A DNA stretch of 64,000 bases from G963677085 sp963677085 (GTDB taxonomy: Bacteria > Planctomycetota > Planctomycetia > Pirellulales > Thermoguttaceae). The notes under the pieces were generated by a model that saw only the letters and a program-made list of their open reading frames with translations, searched no databases and had not been told where the DNA came from. The stretch covers positions 4,278,001 through 4,342,000 of the forward strand of contig CAXXFH010000004.1 in assembly GCA_963677085.2 (NCBI GenBank). Direction: 5' to 3'. Below are positions 9,124-19,439 of the stretch, piece by piece. The position numbers and the translations under genes were made by a program. Each line of letters opens with the position of its first letter. Positions within the stretch are counted from its first letter, which is position 1.

Positions 9124-10797
9124 CTATTGGGGTTTGGGAACGAGAACGTTCTTTTCGAAAAGCGATTTCACTTCTTCGTCATTCAGCGAGCGGTCGAAGA
9201 TCCATACTTCGTCGATCTGACCGTGCATATCGTAGTTGCTCGTCGAGATATAACCTTCGCCGATAGCGTCGAAGACGAATTCAGTCTGTCTGTCATCCTG
9301 CGTGCCGACGAGTTTGCCGTCGACATAAAGGCGAATCTCGTCGACCAGGGTGTCGTCATCTTCGAAGTCGCCGGCGATGACGACATAGTGGTGCCAAACC
9401 TCAACATCACCGGCACTGTCGGTGTAAAAATCGGCTTCGCTACTTCTGTTGATGTTACGCCAACGCAGATAGGCGTTCTCGGCGTCCTGGCCGTTCAGCG
9501 CGATGAAATCACTGCTGTTACCCGGTCGTCCGATCACCATATCCCATTCGGCGGCCTGAGCCGTGTCGCCAGCGGCTTTTCGTGCCCAAAAGGCGACACT
9601 GTAGGGTTCGCCGTTGCTGAAGGGCAGCGTGGGAATATTGATATAGTCCCGTGTCTCGGTGAAATTGGCCGCTCCGCCGCCGAACTTCCACTCGCCCGCC
9701 GTAGTAGTAATCGACACACCGTCGATTTTTTGATCCCCGTTGCCATCGACGGCCACGCCGTGGTTTGCGTTGCCGGCATCGTCTTTGAAGTTCGTGTCAA
9801 AACTATAATGCACAGGCAGCTTGGGACGCTCCAGGGCCGCGATCATCCGGTGAAACGGCCGCCCGTTGAACAGGTCGTCTGAAACGGTCATACCGTCGGC
9901 CGAAATTGCCAAGGCCATGCCGGGATGAAGAACTCGACCGGCGCCGCTCGGCGACACGCCCGAAGGCTGCACCTCGACCATTCCTTTCAACACGTTGACG
10001 CGGGTGCCAAGTTCCTCTTGGGTTTGTACGCCGAACTCGGTTCCCAGGTCGACAATGGTCGCATGGGGTGTCTGGATTTTGAAACCGGTGGCCCTCCCGG
10101 GCACGGTGGCTACCAGTCGGCCGAGCCCCAGGTAACCTTCGTTCTTCGTGCGAAACTCCACCGTGGCTGGGCCTTCGACGATGATCTTCGTCCCGCTGAA
10201 AAACTCCACTTCCAGCAAGCCCTCAAGCACCGCCACACGTTGGCCGGTTTGCAGGATCTGGCCGACGGCCGGTGCCTGCTCGGGATTCGCCCAGCAAACG
10301 TCGAGTGTCCGATTGAGTCGGGCAATGCCTTGCGACGGCGCGGCTTCCCACAACGCCAGTTCCGGCTGCTGGCGAAACAGCGGGGCACCGACCACCGCGA
10401 ACAACGTGAGCATCGCTCCAACGAACAGCCCGGCAATCACCATTGAAAATGGGCCGCGTTGTGTTACGAGTCTGCCCGTAGCATGCCGTATCCTGGCAAA
10501 ACGCCCCAGGTTGGGTGCGGGCATCGGCCATGTGTCGAGCGTTTCGATATCGCTGTCCGAGGTCGTCGATTCGGCCATCAGGGTTGCCACATCGACCATG
10601 GGCAGGGCCGCCATCTCACGCCCCGCTTCGCGGCGCAACAATGCCTGCATCGTGACGTGTTCGCGATAGACTTCTCGGGCCTCGGGCTCGTGACGCAACC
10701 GCTCGACCAATTGCGCAAGCTGCGCATCGGTAATCTGCTCGTCGGCCAACGCCGAGAGGAGTTCGAGCAGGTTGTCGAACGAGTCGTCGGTTAACAT
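9124..10797 (-). CDS. FecR-domain membrane protein with C-terminal LamG domain
   Basis: 557 residues from ATG at 10797, which overlaps the TAA of the upstream ECF sigma gene in ATGTTAA, so translation is probably coupled. Residues 1-60 form an anti-sigma-like helical region (LSALADEQITDAQLAQLVER). One membrane helix lies at about 117-140. A FecR domain spans about 180-285 (KIIVEGPATVEF, GFKIQTPHATIVDLGTEFGV), and a LamG/concanavalin-like domain about 340-550. The layout fits a sigma regulator with its N-terminus in the cytoplasm and a ligand-binding domain outside. The LamG part is roughly 70% identical by eye to the PEP-CTERM protein encoded at 12424-13302. Confidence 0.9.
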   Translation of the reverse strand: MLTDDSFDNLLELLSALADEQITDAQLAQLVERLRHEPEAREVYREHVTMQALLRREAGREMAALPMVDVATLMAESTTSDSDIETLDTWPMPAPNLGRFARIRHATGRLVTQRGPFSMVIAGLFVGAMLTLFAVVGAPLFRQQPELALWEAAPSQGIARLNRTLDVCWANPEQAPAVGQILQTGQRVAVLEGLLEVEFFSGTKIIVEGPATVEFRTKNEGYLGLGRLVATVPGRATGFKIQTPHATIVDLGTEFGVQTQEELGTRVNVLKGMVEVQPSGVSPSGAGRVLHPGMALAISADGMTVSDDLFNGRPFHRMIAALERPKLPVHYSFDTNFKDDAGNANHGVAVDGNGDQKIDGVSITTTAGEWKFGGGAANFTETRDYINIPTLPFSNGEPYSVAFWARKAAGDTAQAAEWDMVIGRPGNSSDFIALNGQDAENAYLRWRNINRSSEADFYTDSAGDVEVWHHYVVIAGDFEDDDTLVDEIRLYVDGKLVGTQDDRQTEFVFDAIGEGYISTSNYDMHGQIDEVWIFDRSLNDEEVKSLFEKNVLVPKPQ

Positions 10798-11327
10798 TCC
10801 GCCGCTTGCTCCCGGCCGAGGGCCCGTTTCACGCAGTTCATCAGTGTGGTACGAATACGATACAACGCCTGATACACCGAGCCGGTGGGCCGGCCCAACT
10901 CTTCGGCGATCGCCGCCACCGAATTGCCCGGGGCGTAGCGTTTGAGGATCATCTGCCGGCTCGGTTCGGCCAGCCGGGCTAAGCACGTTCGCAGCGCATG
11001 GCGGCGTTGGTCGATCGCATCGGTGGTTATCGTGTCGGCCTCCGTTGCCAGAAGGCCCACGAGGTCTTCATCGAACACGTGGCGGTCGCGTTGACGCCGT
11101 TTCAGCAGGGCCAGTACCTGGAAATGGGCAATGCGCCGAGCCCAGGCGTCGAAATCCACAACCTTGGCAGATTCGTCCATCTTCCGGCAAAGCACGAGAT
11201 TCGTCTCCTGCAACACCTCATCGGCCGCGTCGGCCTTGGGTACCAGCGATAGGATATAGGCGTAGAGCATGTCCTGGCAGGCAATCAACTTCTGGACGAA
11301 GTTCTCGTATTGGGTAGCGACCGACAT
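10791..11327 (-). CDS. ECF-type RNA polymerase sigma factor (planctomycete group)
   Basis: 178 residues from ATG at 11327 (MSVATQYENFVQKLIACQDM); an upstream in-frame ATG at 11384 is less likely. Region 2 is seen in LSLVPKADAADEVLQETNLV and FDAWARRIAHFQVLALLKRR. Region 4 is seen in RQMILKRYAPGNSVAAIAEE followed by the helix-turn-helix GRPTGSVYQALYRIRTTLMN. It would direct RNA polymerase to a small gene set. Its activity is probably controlled by the overlapping FecR-LamG gene downstream, as in other planctomycete ECF-FecR pairs. Confidence 0.92.
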   Translation of the reverse strand: MSVATQYENFVQKLIACQDMLYAYILSLVPKADAADEVLQETNLVLCRKMDESAKVVDFDAWARRIAHFQVLALLKRRQRDRHVFDEDLVGLLATEADTITTDAIDQRRHALRTCLARLAEPSRQMILKRYAPGNSVAAIAEELGRPTGSVYQALYRIRTTLMNCVKRALGREQAAEC

Positions 11328-11429
11328 AAGTCTGTCTCTTCGAGTCAACTTATCTGAAGCGACATCGACCGAACGGCACGCCAAAAAATTCGATGTCCTT
11401 CACTACCCACTATAATAGTCGAACGGCCG

Positions 11430-12368
11430 TTAGGCTGCCGACCGCCGCCGCCACCAATGGCGGATCCCTAACCCCAACAGCCCAAGCCCCAGGAGCACGA
11501 ATGTCGACGGCTCGGGCACTATTTGCAGCTCGGCGGCAAACGCCGAACCCAGCGCTTGCTGGCCGGCCCCGTCGAAATGCAGGTGGTCCGATTTGAGCGA
11601 AAACGTGTCGGTTGCCACCAGCGCCGTCAACGGATCGTTCGCCGCCACGTTGCTCTGCCCCGTACGGACCGCTTCGAGATTCGTAGCGTTGAGTGCCGTT
11701 TGCCCGCTCGACAGTTGACCAATCGCAAAGGGAAGATCCGAACCGTACGTCGCCCGTATGTCGGCGATAAAATCGGTCAGGTTCGTCTCGTACGCGGCGG
11801 CCGTTGCCGCGCTGCCGGCATCGGTTTCGCCCTGCATCCAAATCATGCCCGCGATCTCGACCAGATCGTCGGGATGGGCCGCTTCGATGGCAGCCAGTCC
11901 GGCCGACACGGTGTTCTGAAACGTGACATACTCTGAACCGTCGCCCGACGTATCGGCGGTCCCGCCGGCCTTCCATTGCGAATATAGGTTGGTACCGCCG
12001 TTGGCATACTTGATCACGGCGACCATCGTGTCGGAATCGTCGCCAAAGAAGTCGGCCATGTTACGCCCAAAGGTGACCTCCGGCCCGAAACCGCTGGTTT
12101 CCGACATCCCAGGTCGTAACGTCGTCAGAGTGCTGTCCAAGGCATGTGAACCGCCCTGGGTGTGAAAGAAAAACTCCACATCGTCTTGCGGCTGCAGCAG
12201 ATCTACCGGATTGCTGGGCAAATCGCTGGTTGCGGCGCGACCGTCGGCGTTCGATTGCCCCGCCTGTAAGTACACCTGGACGATCGCACATTCGGCCGTC
12301 GAATGGCCAGCCAACACAATGCCAATCACTATCACATAAAACCGGCAACAAAACACATTCCGTAACAT
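11430..12368 (-). CDS. Exported SASA-family (sialate O-acetylesterase-like) carbohydrate esterase with PEP-CTERM anchor
   Basis: 312 residues. A signal peptide is followed by the esterase motif LQAGQSNADG with the likely nucleophile Ser39. The second block IWMQGETDAG and the C-terminal DHLHFDGAGQ (Asp261, His264) complete the SGNH/SASA signature, so it should remove acetyl groups from polysaccharides. The end is a sorting signal: VPEPSTFVLLGLGLLG, then a basic tail HWWRRRSAA. It sits between the ECF sigma gene and the LamG PEP-CTERM gene on the same strand, with 55 bases to the latter. Confidence 0.88.
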   Translation of the reverse strand: MLRNVFCCRFYVIVIGIVLAGHSTAECAIVQVYLQAGQSNADGRAATSDLPSNPVDLLQPQDDVEFFFHTQGGSHALDSTLTTLRPGMSETSGFGPEVTFGRNMADFFGDDSDTMVAVIKYANGGTNLYSQWKAGGTADTSGDGSEYVTFQNTVSAGLAAIEAAHPDDLVEIAGMIWMQGETDAGSAATAAAYETNLTDFIADIRATYGSDLPFAIGQLSSGQTALNATNLEAVRTGQSNVAANDPLTALVATDTFSLKSDHLHFDGAGQQALGSAFAAELQIVPEPSTFVLLGLGLLGLGIRHWWRRRSAA

Positions 12369-12423
12369 TTACTGCATCTTTCGGTGTTGAATCAAAGGAG
12401 CACGAACGAGACGACGGCCGGTC

Positions 12424-13302
12424 TTATCCGTGGGCTCGACGCGATCGGCGTCCCGCCCAACCCAAGGCCAAGAGACCACCAAGGGCCAACACCAGGCTCG
12501 ACGGCTCCGGCACCGGTTCGGTCGTATTGTACTGGTACAGATCGGCGATCACGTCGCCGCTGAGCGCCTCGTCAAAGATCCACACTTCGTCGATCTGGCC
12601 GTGCATGTCGAAGTCACTGGACGAAAGGTAACCCTCGCCGATGGCATCGCAGGTAAAGGCCGTTTGCTGGCTCGTCGTCGAGCCGGTCGAATTGATGTCC
12701 TGAGTACCGAAAAGTGCCCCGTCGATGTAGAGACGGATTTCGTCGACCGTGGTATCGTCGTCTTCGAAATCGCCCGCGACGAACGCGTAGTGATGCCAAA
12801 CGTCGCTGTCGCCCGCAGTGCTGGTGGCGAAGTCGGCTTGGGCACTTCTGTCGACGTTACGCCAACGGATGTAAGGGTTCTCGGGATCCTGACCGTTTAG
12901 CGAGATGAAATCGTTGGAATTGTTCGCTTGTCCGATCACCATGTCCCACTCGGCCGCTTGAGTCGTATCGCCAGCCGCTTTTCGGACCCAAAAAGCGACG
13001 CTATACGCCTCGCCATTGCCAAAACTCAGCGTGGGGATATCGACATAATCCCGTTCCGCCGCGAAATTGGCTGCCCCGCCGCCGAATTTCCATTCACCCG
13101 CCGTGGCGGTGACCGATACGCCGTCGGTATCGGAATCCGCGTTGCCGTCGACGGCAACGCCGTGATTCGCGTTGGCCGAGGAGTCGTTATAGTCGGTGTC
13201 GAAAGTGTAATGGGCAACCACCTCTCCCGAAGCGGGAGCAACCGAACTAAACACTATGGCCGCGACCGCGACACAACCTAAAGAAAAGACCGAGCATCGC
13301 AT
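12424..13302 (-). CDS. Secreted LamG-domain protein with PEP-CTERM anchor
   Basis: 292 residues: signal peptide (about 1-26), one LamG/concanavalin-like domain (about 30-255; conserved blocks EWKFGGGAANF, AEWDMVIG, DVWHHYAFVAGDFEDDDT, MHGQIDEVWIFDEAL) and a PEP-CTERM signal (VPEPSSLVLALGGLLALGW plus basic tail). LamG domains bind glycans or proteins. Its domain closely matches the LamG domain of the FecR membrane protein at 9124-10797, suggesting duplication within the locus. Compared with that copy it carries a short insert (NSTGSTTSQ). Confidence 0.88.
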   Translation of the reverse strand: MRCSVFSLGCVAVAAIVFSSVAPASGEVVAHYTFDTDYNDSSANANHGVAVDGNADSDTDGVSVTATAGEWKFGGGAANFAAERDYVDIPTLSFGNGEAYSVAFWVRKAAGDTTQAAEWDMVIGQANNSNDFISLNGQDPENPYIRWRNVDRSAQADFATSTAGDSDVWHHYAFVAGDFEDDDTTVDEIRLYIDGALFGTQDINSTGSTTSQQTAFTCDAIGEGYLSSSDFDMHGQIDEVWIFDEALSGDVIADLYQYNTTEPVPEPSSLVLALGGLLALGWAGRRSRRAHG

Positions 13303-13517
13303 TCGAATTCTCCTTGCTCAAGAAGTGTGTTTCTTGCCCCTAAACCTCCCCCGTCTGGAATTCTTGGCGATAACCCCGACGGGCAGGGGCGGATGTCCAG
13401 CACCATCCCACCGTTGTTAAGTAGCCGTCGGCTCGGGCTTCTCACCGATTCTTTTTCAAAGAAAACGAATTAGCCACTGCGGGGGGCACGCCAACCAAGG
13501 CATTACCCGAAACACAA

Positions 13518-13583
13518 AAAGAGGGGGCGGGACTACCGCCCACAACCGTTGCCGGCCGCGGGACGAAGCCCCACCCCCTCTTT
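13518..13583 (-). terminator. Hairpin terminator, probably bidirectional
   Basis: Arms AAAGAGGGGGCGGG (13518-13531) and CCCCACCCCCTCTTT (13569-13583) pair; the minus strand then reads TTTTTGTG and the plus strand CTTCTTTT. It lies just downstream of the DUF1080 gene ending at 13628. Confidence 0.5.
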
Positions 13584-13627
13584 CTTCTTTTAATAATACT
13601 GCCGCTGCTACCCCTTGAGACAATTGT

Positions 13628-14350
13628 CTAGTCGAGCGGCTTAATGAAGACATTGCGGTACCATACCGGCCCGCCGTGTTCTTGGAACATGATGTAGCCC
13701 GGGCCGACGATGTCTTTCATCGGCTTGTTGTACTTGTTCGGTGTGCCGTCGGGGTTCTTGTTGGCCTCGGGCCAATCGTTCAGGTCGACATCGAGCACCT
13801 GCTGGCCGTTCATCACCGCTTGGATTTTGCTCCCCTTGGCCGTAATCGTCATTCGATTCCACTCGCCGGCCGGCTTCATGGCGTTGGCCTTCGGGGCAAC
13901 CATGTCGTACAGGGCCCCACAGTCGTGCTTGCCGGGCTTCTCCGTGCCGGTCGAATCGAGCACCTGGATCTCCAGCAGTCCGTTGTACCAATACGACTTG
14001 CCTTCGGGACGCTCGGGCAGATGGCGCAGGAGGATGCCGCTATTGGTCCCGGGAGCCACTTTGAATTCGAGGTCGAGGATGAAGTCGCCAAACTTCTCCT
14101 TCGACCAGAGGTAGTCGCCACCCTTCCGGGCGATCGCGTCCCCTTCGATGACCCAGCTTCCGGCCCGTCCCGGCCGGCCATCGGTCTTGCGAATCTCCCA
14201 GGCGTCAAGATTCGTACCGTCGAATAATGTTCGCCATCCCTTATTCTGGTCGATCTGGGGATGGCCATCGGCTGCCATCGCGGGAGAAGCCAGAGCGCAA
14301 ACCAGAAGAACAAGCGTCGGACGAATCGAGAAACGTGAGGTGCATCGCAT
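13628..14350 (-). CDS. Secreted DUF1080 / 3-keto-disaccharide hydrolase-like protein
   Basis: 240 residues from ATG at 14350. The signal peptide is MRCTSRFSIRPTLVLLVCAL with cleavage near AMAADG. The DUF1080 fold is recognised from GWRTLFDGTNLDAWEIR, FILDLEFKVAPGTNSGILLR, NRMTITAKGSKIQAVMNGQQ and the closing GPVWYRNVFIKPL. The family is a jelly-roll related to GH16; some members cleave 3-keto-glycosides. The longer open frame reaching 14719 is not used, because the signal peptide starts at 14350. It is transcribed alone, with a hairpin terminator at 13518-13583. Confidence 0.9.
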   Translation of the reverse strand: MRCTSRFSIRPTLVLLVCALASPAMAADGHPQIDQNKGWRTLFDGTNLDAWEIRKTDGRPGRAGSWVIEGDAIARKGGDYLWSKEKFGDFILDLEFKVAPGTNSGILLRHLPERPEGKSYWYNGLLEIQVLDSTGTEKPGKHDCGALYDMVAPKANAMKPAGEWNRMTITAKGSKIQAVMNGQQVLDVDLNDWPEANKNPDGTPNKYNKPMKDIVGPGYIMFQEHGGPVWYRNVFIKPLD

Positions 14351-15144
14351 AACGGCGATCCTTTTCAATGGGAGAGAATTAGCGGTAAACACGCGAGAAA
14401 ACCTATCGGCAGGACTTCGCCTCCCACAAAACCCGGAAGGCGGCAGGGAAAACAGGAGCGGCCCCACAAGAGGACATCTGTCCGATGTGGCGGTCTTCGT
14501 GCTCTTTAGCAGCTTTCGGTAAACGGGTGCCATGGGCAACTCGCCTGCCCGTGCTTCGCCAGTGCCGGATAAGCCGCCACCGTTATCCAATCCGTCAATC
14601 GAAGTCTGGCAAAACACTAATGGCCCAGCGTAATTGGCGACCACGTACACCGCAACACACGGCTCCCTCGTGCACATCTCTATATACGTATTACGCAGGG
14701 CAACCGACGCAAGAGACAACCCGCCGCGTCTGCCGCCAGTTTATCAGTCTCGGTTGAGTGAGGCCAATTTGCCGCCAGTTCGACAACGGAAAGCCTGGTT
14801 GGTCGCCGGGCACGGATACCGCAGGGGAGCATTGTTTTGTGTCGCTGGCACTTTCCGGGAAAGGTCCTGAATGGCGTCGGCGCTGCGTGCGTCGGAGGGT
14901 GCCGTCGGACGCCGCGTTTGCCGAAAGCGAAGAGACTAAAACCAATGTAGGGGTTAATACCTCAGTAACTTGCTGTTTTGATATCGTGATTTCGCGAGAG
15001 GCAGTCTCTTTCGGCGCCCTTTTGGGGCCTCCGGACAGCCAAAACGGAGTCGTTTCGGCATTTTTTCGCGAGACGCAAACCGTTTCTTAGCAAGATGTTG
15101 CGGCACGAGTCGCGATTCACTTTGAAGATTCTATCCAGTAGGAG
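14351..15144. other. Intergenic region between DUF1080 gene and rRNA promoter
   Basis: About 800 bases with no convincing gene. It holds a degenerate copy of the GGGTGCCAC repeat at 14523-14585, and from about 14950 the DNA becomes AT-richer toward the rRNA promoter region. Confidence 0.5.
14523..14585 (+). repeat. GGGTGCCAC-family repeat, copy 3 (degenerate)
   Basis: Starts ACGGGTGCCATGGGCA and contains CTGCCCGTGCTTCGCCAGTG, clearly related to copy 1, but the right-hand arm is eroded. Confidence 0.6.
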
Positions 15145-15172
15145 TTGACGACGGTCGAATTAACCGTAAAAT
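15145..15172 (+). promoter_or_regulatory. Candidate sigma70-type promoter of 16S rRNA
   Basis: TTGACG at 15145-15150, a 16-base spacer and TAAAAT at 15167-15172, about 220 bases upstream of the 16S start. Between it and the gene lies a leader containing TTCTTTGACAATTTGG (around 15220), similar to leaders ahead of bacterial rRNA genes. Confidence 0.45.
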
Positions 15173-15391
15173 CAAAAGTCTTGTGAGTGGGACAAACAGC
15201 CCACAAGCAACTTTGTTCTTTGACAATTTGGTAGTGACTGCCTCAATTTCTGAGTTATCAGTCGATTGAAGACTGTGACTAATCGGTCGCAAGACCGAAA
15301 TTTATTCGTGTCGTCCTGTGTGATTCGCAGGTCGATACTGGACAAGCCTTTGATGTTGCTCACAACCGCTTCGGCGGAAAAGCAAACATAT

Positions 15392-16928
<1,537 letters not shown>

Positions 16929-17024
16929 GATTTAACCGGTCGGATGGCGACATCCGGACGGAAAAAATCCTCGAAAGCAGTGCTTCAATCGGTTATTGGA
17001 GTATGTCACTACCAAGTTTATATT

Positions 17025-17060
17025 CGACCCGGCTGGGATCTTCCCAGTCGGGTCGTTTTT
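17025..17060 (+). terminator. Rho-independent terminator of the 16S rRNA transcript
   Basis: CGACCCGGCTGGGA, loop TCT, TCCCAGTCGGGTCG (one G-U pair), then TTTTT. It ends the 16S transcription unit about 105 bases after the mature 3' end, supporting a stand-alone 16S gene. Confidence 0.85.
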
Positions 17061-17361
17061 CGTTTCTTGCCCGAGTATTCGGCGAAATGATGTCTCTTGG
17101 CGGGCGCGGTAGCTTGGACCGGGCCGGTCTTCGATTCGCAGTTTAGGAGGGCATGAGACGTTGCGGTCGTAAAAAGGTCTTCGAAGCCACGTGACTCGCA
17201 CGTCAGACTTTTGCCTGCTTTGCCACGACTTGCGAGCCGCTTGTGAAAATCCGCGACGGCCGCCTTGACGTTTGCCTTCCGGGCATCGAGGTTACGAAAC
17301 AGGGTTGTCTCGCCATTCCCCCCAAATCGGGCAACGACGCAGAAATCCCGAAGCCGTTCGT

Positions 17362-18690
17362 TTACGTCCAAAACTCCCGGTCGAGCATCCGGTAGTTGAT
17401 TGCCTCGTTGAGATGGGCCGCTTCGATGCGGTTGCAGTCGTCCAGGTCGGCAATCGTGCGGGCGACGCGGAGAATTTTGTCGTGGGCCCGGGCCGAGAGG
17501 CCCAATTCGTCCATCGAGTTGCGCAATAACGTGCGGCACTCGTCGTTCAAAGGGCAACACTCGCGGGTTTGGCGGTGGGTCATGTCGGCGTTGTGCCGGG
17601 TGGGGCTGCCGTTGAATCGGGCCGTTTGATGCACTCGGGCACGCATCACCTGATCGCGCATCTCACGCGACGATGTGCCCGGCGTCCCGCCCGAAAGCTC
17701 GCGAAAGGCCACGGCCGGCACCTCGATGTGGATGTCGATTCGGTCGAGCAGCGGCCCAGAGATTTTGCTCATGTACCGCTCGATTTGCGGCGGCGTGCAG
17801 TGGCAACTCCGCCGCGAGTCGCCCCGGTAGCCGCAAGGGCAAGGGTTCAGCGCCGCGATCAGCATGAAGTTGGCCGGAAAGGTTGTGCTGTTCAGCGCCC
17901 GGGAGATGGTTACCGTGCCATCTTCCAACGGTTGGCGGAGCACTTCGAGCGTTTGGCGGTTGAACTCGGGCAACTCGTCGAGAAAAAGCAGGCCGTTGTG
18001 GGCCAGCGAGATTTCGCCGGGCGACGGGGTCGATCCGCCGCCGACCAAACCCGCGTTGCTGATTGTGTGATGCGGCGAGCGATACGGTCGGATGGCCAAC
18101 AGCGGCTGGCCCGGCTTCATCCGTCCCACCGCGCTGTAGATCCGCGTGGTTTCTATCGATTCACAGGCGGTCAAGTCCGGCAAGATCGTGGGCACACGCT
18201 TGGCCAGCATGGTTTTGCCCGAGCCGGGTGGGCCAACCATCAGCAGATTGTGCCCTCCGCTGGCCGCGACGGTCAACGCCCGTTTGGCCATCTCCTGGCC
18301 GCGAACGTCGGCGAAATCGAGGTCGTAGGCCGAAAGCTCGCGGAAAAGGGCCTCCAGCCGCGAGGGGGTCGGCTCAATGTCGATGTCGCCGGTGAGAAAC
18401 GCAACGGCCTGGGCCAAACTGCTGATGGCGATCACTTCGATGTCTTCGACCACGGCCGCTTCGGCGGCACTTTGGGTCGGCACGAGCAGGCCACGAACGC
18501 CTTCCTGGCGGGCGGCCGTCATGGCCATCGACAACGCACCCCGGGCAGGCCGCATGGTGCCGTCGAGCGCCAGCTCTCCGACCACCGCATAACGGCTAAG
18601 CATCTCGGAAGCCACCTGCCCACTGCCGGCCAGGATACCCAACGCGATGGGCAAGTCGAACGACGCGGCGTCCTTGGGCAGGTCGGCCGG
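17362..18690 (-). pseudogene. comM: comM (yifB) 3' part, AAA+ Mg-chelatase-like ATPase, separated from its 5' part by an insertion
   Basis: Encodes the last ~442 residues of a ComM/YifB protein. Visible are DLPKDAASFDLPIALG at the junction, Walker A GPPGSGKTMLAKR, Walker B LLFLDELPEF, and the C-terminal Mg_chelatase_C region ending NYRMLDREFWT. ComM is a hexameric helicase that promotes branch migration during natural transformation. The N-terminal 72 residues are at 21323-21534; joined, they give about 512 residues, the normal family length. The frame stays open to an ATG at 18777 inside the element, so this part might be translated with a foreign 30-residue leader, but it would lack the N-terminal domain. 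Confidence 0.92.
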
Positions 18691-18703
18691 GCCGGAGTTT
18701 CCT
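18677..18703. other. attL: comM/element junction
   Basis: Left boundary of the insertion, with the proposed two-base core GG at 18689-18690. To the left lies comM (complement of GCCGACCTGCCC); to the right is element sequence GCCGGAGTTTCC. The outer TTTCC is 12 bases from the core and mirrors GGAAA at the other end of the element. Confidence 0.75.
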
Positions 18704-18786
18704 TCGTAACAACCTGAAACGACGGTACGAGATTGGGAAGATCCAGATGGCAGGGAAAGCTCAGGATGGCTACACATCGTAATAGC

Positions 18787-19227
18787 CTAAGCCGCCCTTC
18801 TGTGTGGCGTGAGGGGGCGCAACAACTCAAGAGCCTCGTCATCTAGGTAGCGGAACCCTTGTGGCGGGTGAAAACCTGGCCACATCGCCCTTAGTTCAAA
18901 AAGTGGAATCGGTCGGTTGAACCGCTCTGTCTTCCCTGTGAAGATCGCAACGCCCTCCGTCAAGCCGTCAAAATAGTCGAGGAACTCGGTTCTAGTTACT
19001 CCAGCAATGCCTCGCACGTTGCGCCACAACTGTTTCACCGGTAGGCGTTCGACACGTTTTACAACGAAAAGGCCAACAATGGCCTTGGTGGGAACCGTTT
19101 CGTAGATGACAACGGTATCCTGAGAACTGATACGAGGCAATCGCCGACGCAACTCAACTCGTTTAATCCCCGAGAGAATACCATCAACGAATCTCGGATG
19201 AATTGAGAGCAAGAGTGTAGATTTCAT
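18787..19227 (-). CDS. ASCH-domain protein, cargo of the comM element
   Basis: 146 residues. The N-terminal part (MKSTLLLSIHPRFVDGILSG, then IKRVELRRRLPRI) contains the ASCH signature GxKxxExR. The fold is a small PUA-like barrel thought to bind RNA or modified nucleotides. Following blocks VVIYETVPTKAIVGLFVVKR and GFRYLDDEALELLRPL fit the family. The actual substrate is unknown. It is convergent with the recombinase gene once the element is circular (stops about 4 bases apart) and is the only intact accessory gene of the element. In the integrated state its stop lies nine bases before an ATG that opens the comM 3' frame. Confidence 0.8.
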   Translation of the reverse strand: MKSTLLLSIHPRFVDGILSGIKRVELRRRLPRISSQDTVVIYETVPTKAIVGLFVVKRVERLPVKQLWRNVRGIAGVTRTEFLDYFDGLTEGVAIFTGKTERFNRPIPLFELRAMWPGFHPPQGFRYLDDEALELLRPLTPHRRAA

Positions 19228-19426
19228 TGAACACGTTCGCCGGAATGCGGACAGGGGATTCCAGATTCGTCCGGACTTTGTTCTTTTTCAGGATAGGTTG
19301 GAAAGTGTCCCACTCGACAGGCTTCAGTAGTTCGGTATCGTGAAATCGAACGGCCAGAATATTCCGTTCGGCATCACGCTTGGGCGAGTGGTGGCAAAGG
19401 AGTGGGTGGAGAAAAGAGAATAGTGT
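19184..19426 (-). pseudogene. Start-less open frame upstream of the ASCH gene, possible gene remnant
   Basis: Minus-strand open frame of about 80 codons overlapping the first 44 bases of the ASCH gene. Its translation (for example RDAERNILAVRFHDTELLKP and VRIPANVFNEIYTLALN) has protein-like composition, but no ATG, GTG or TTG lies at a useful upstream place before the stop at 19427-19429. It may be the tail of a gene whose beginning was lost, or chance. No family recognised. Confidence 0.3.
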
Positions 19427-19439
19427 TCAGGTAATCATT

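Noticed and set aside
17018..17560. 180-residue minus-strand frame overlapping comM and the 16S terminator
   Set aside because: Overlaps a clear terminator and the comM coding region; no family resemblance.
19380..19439. TTG start for the serine recombinase
   Set aside because: The extra 20 residues precede the conserved first strand of the resolvase fold; ATG at 19440 fits the family.
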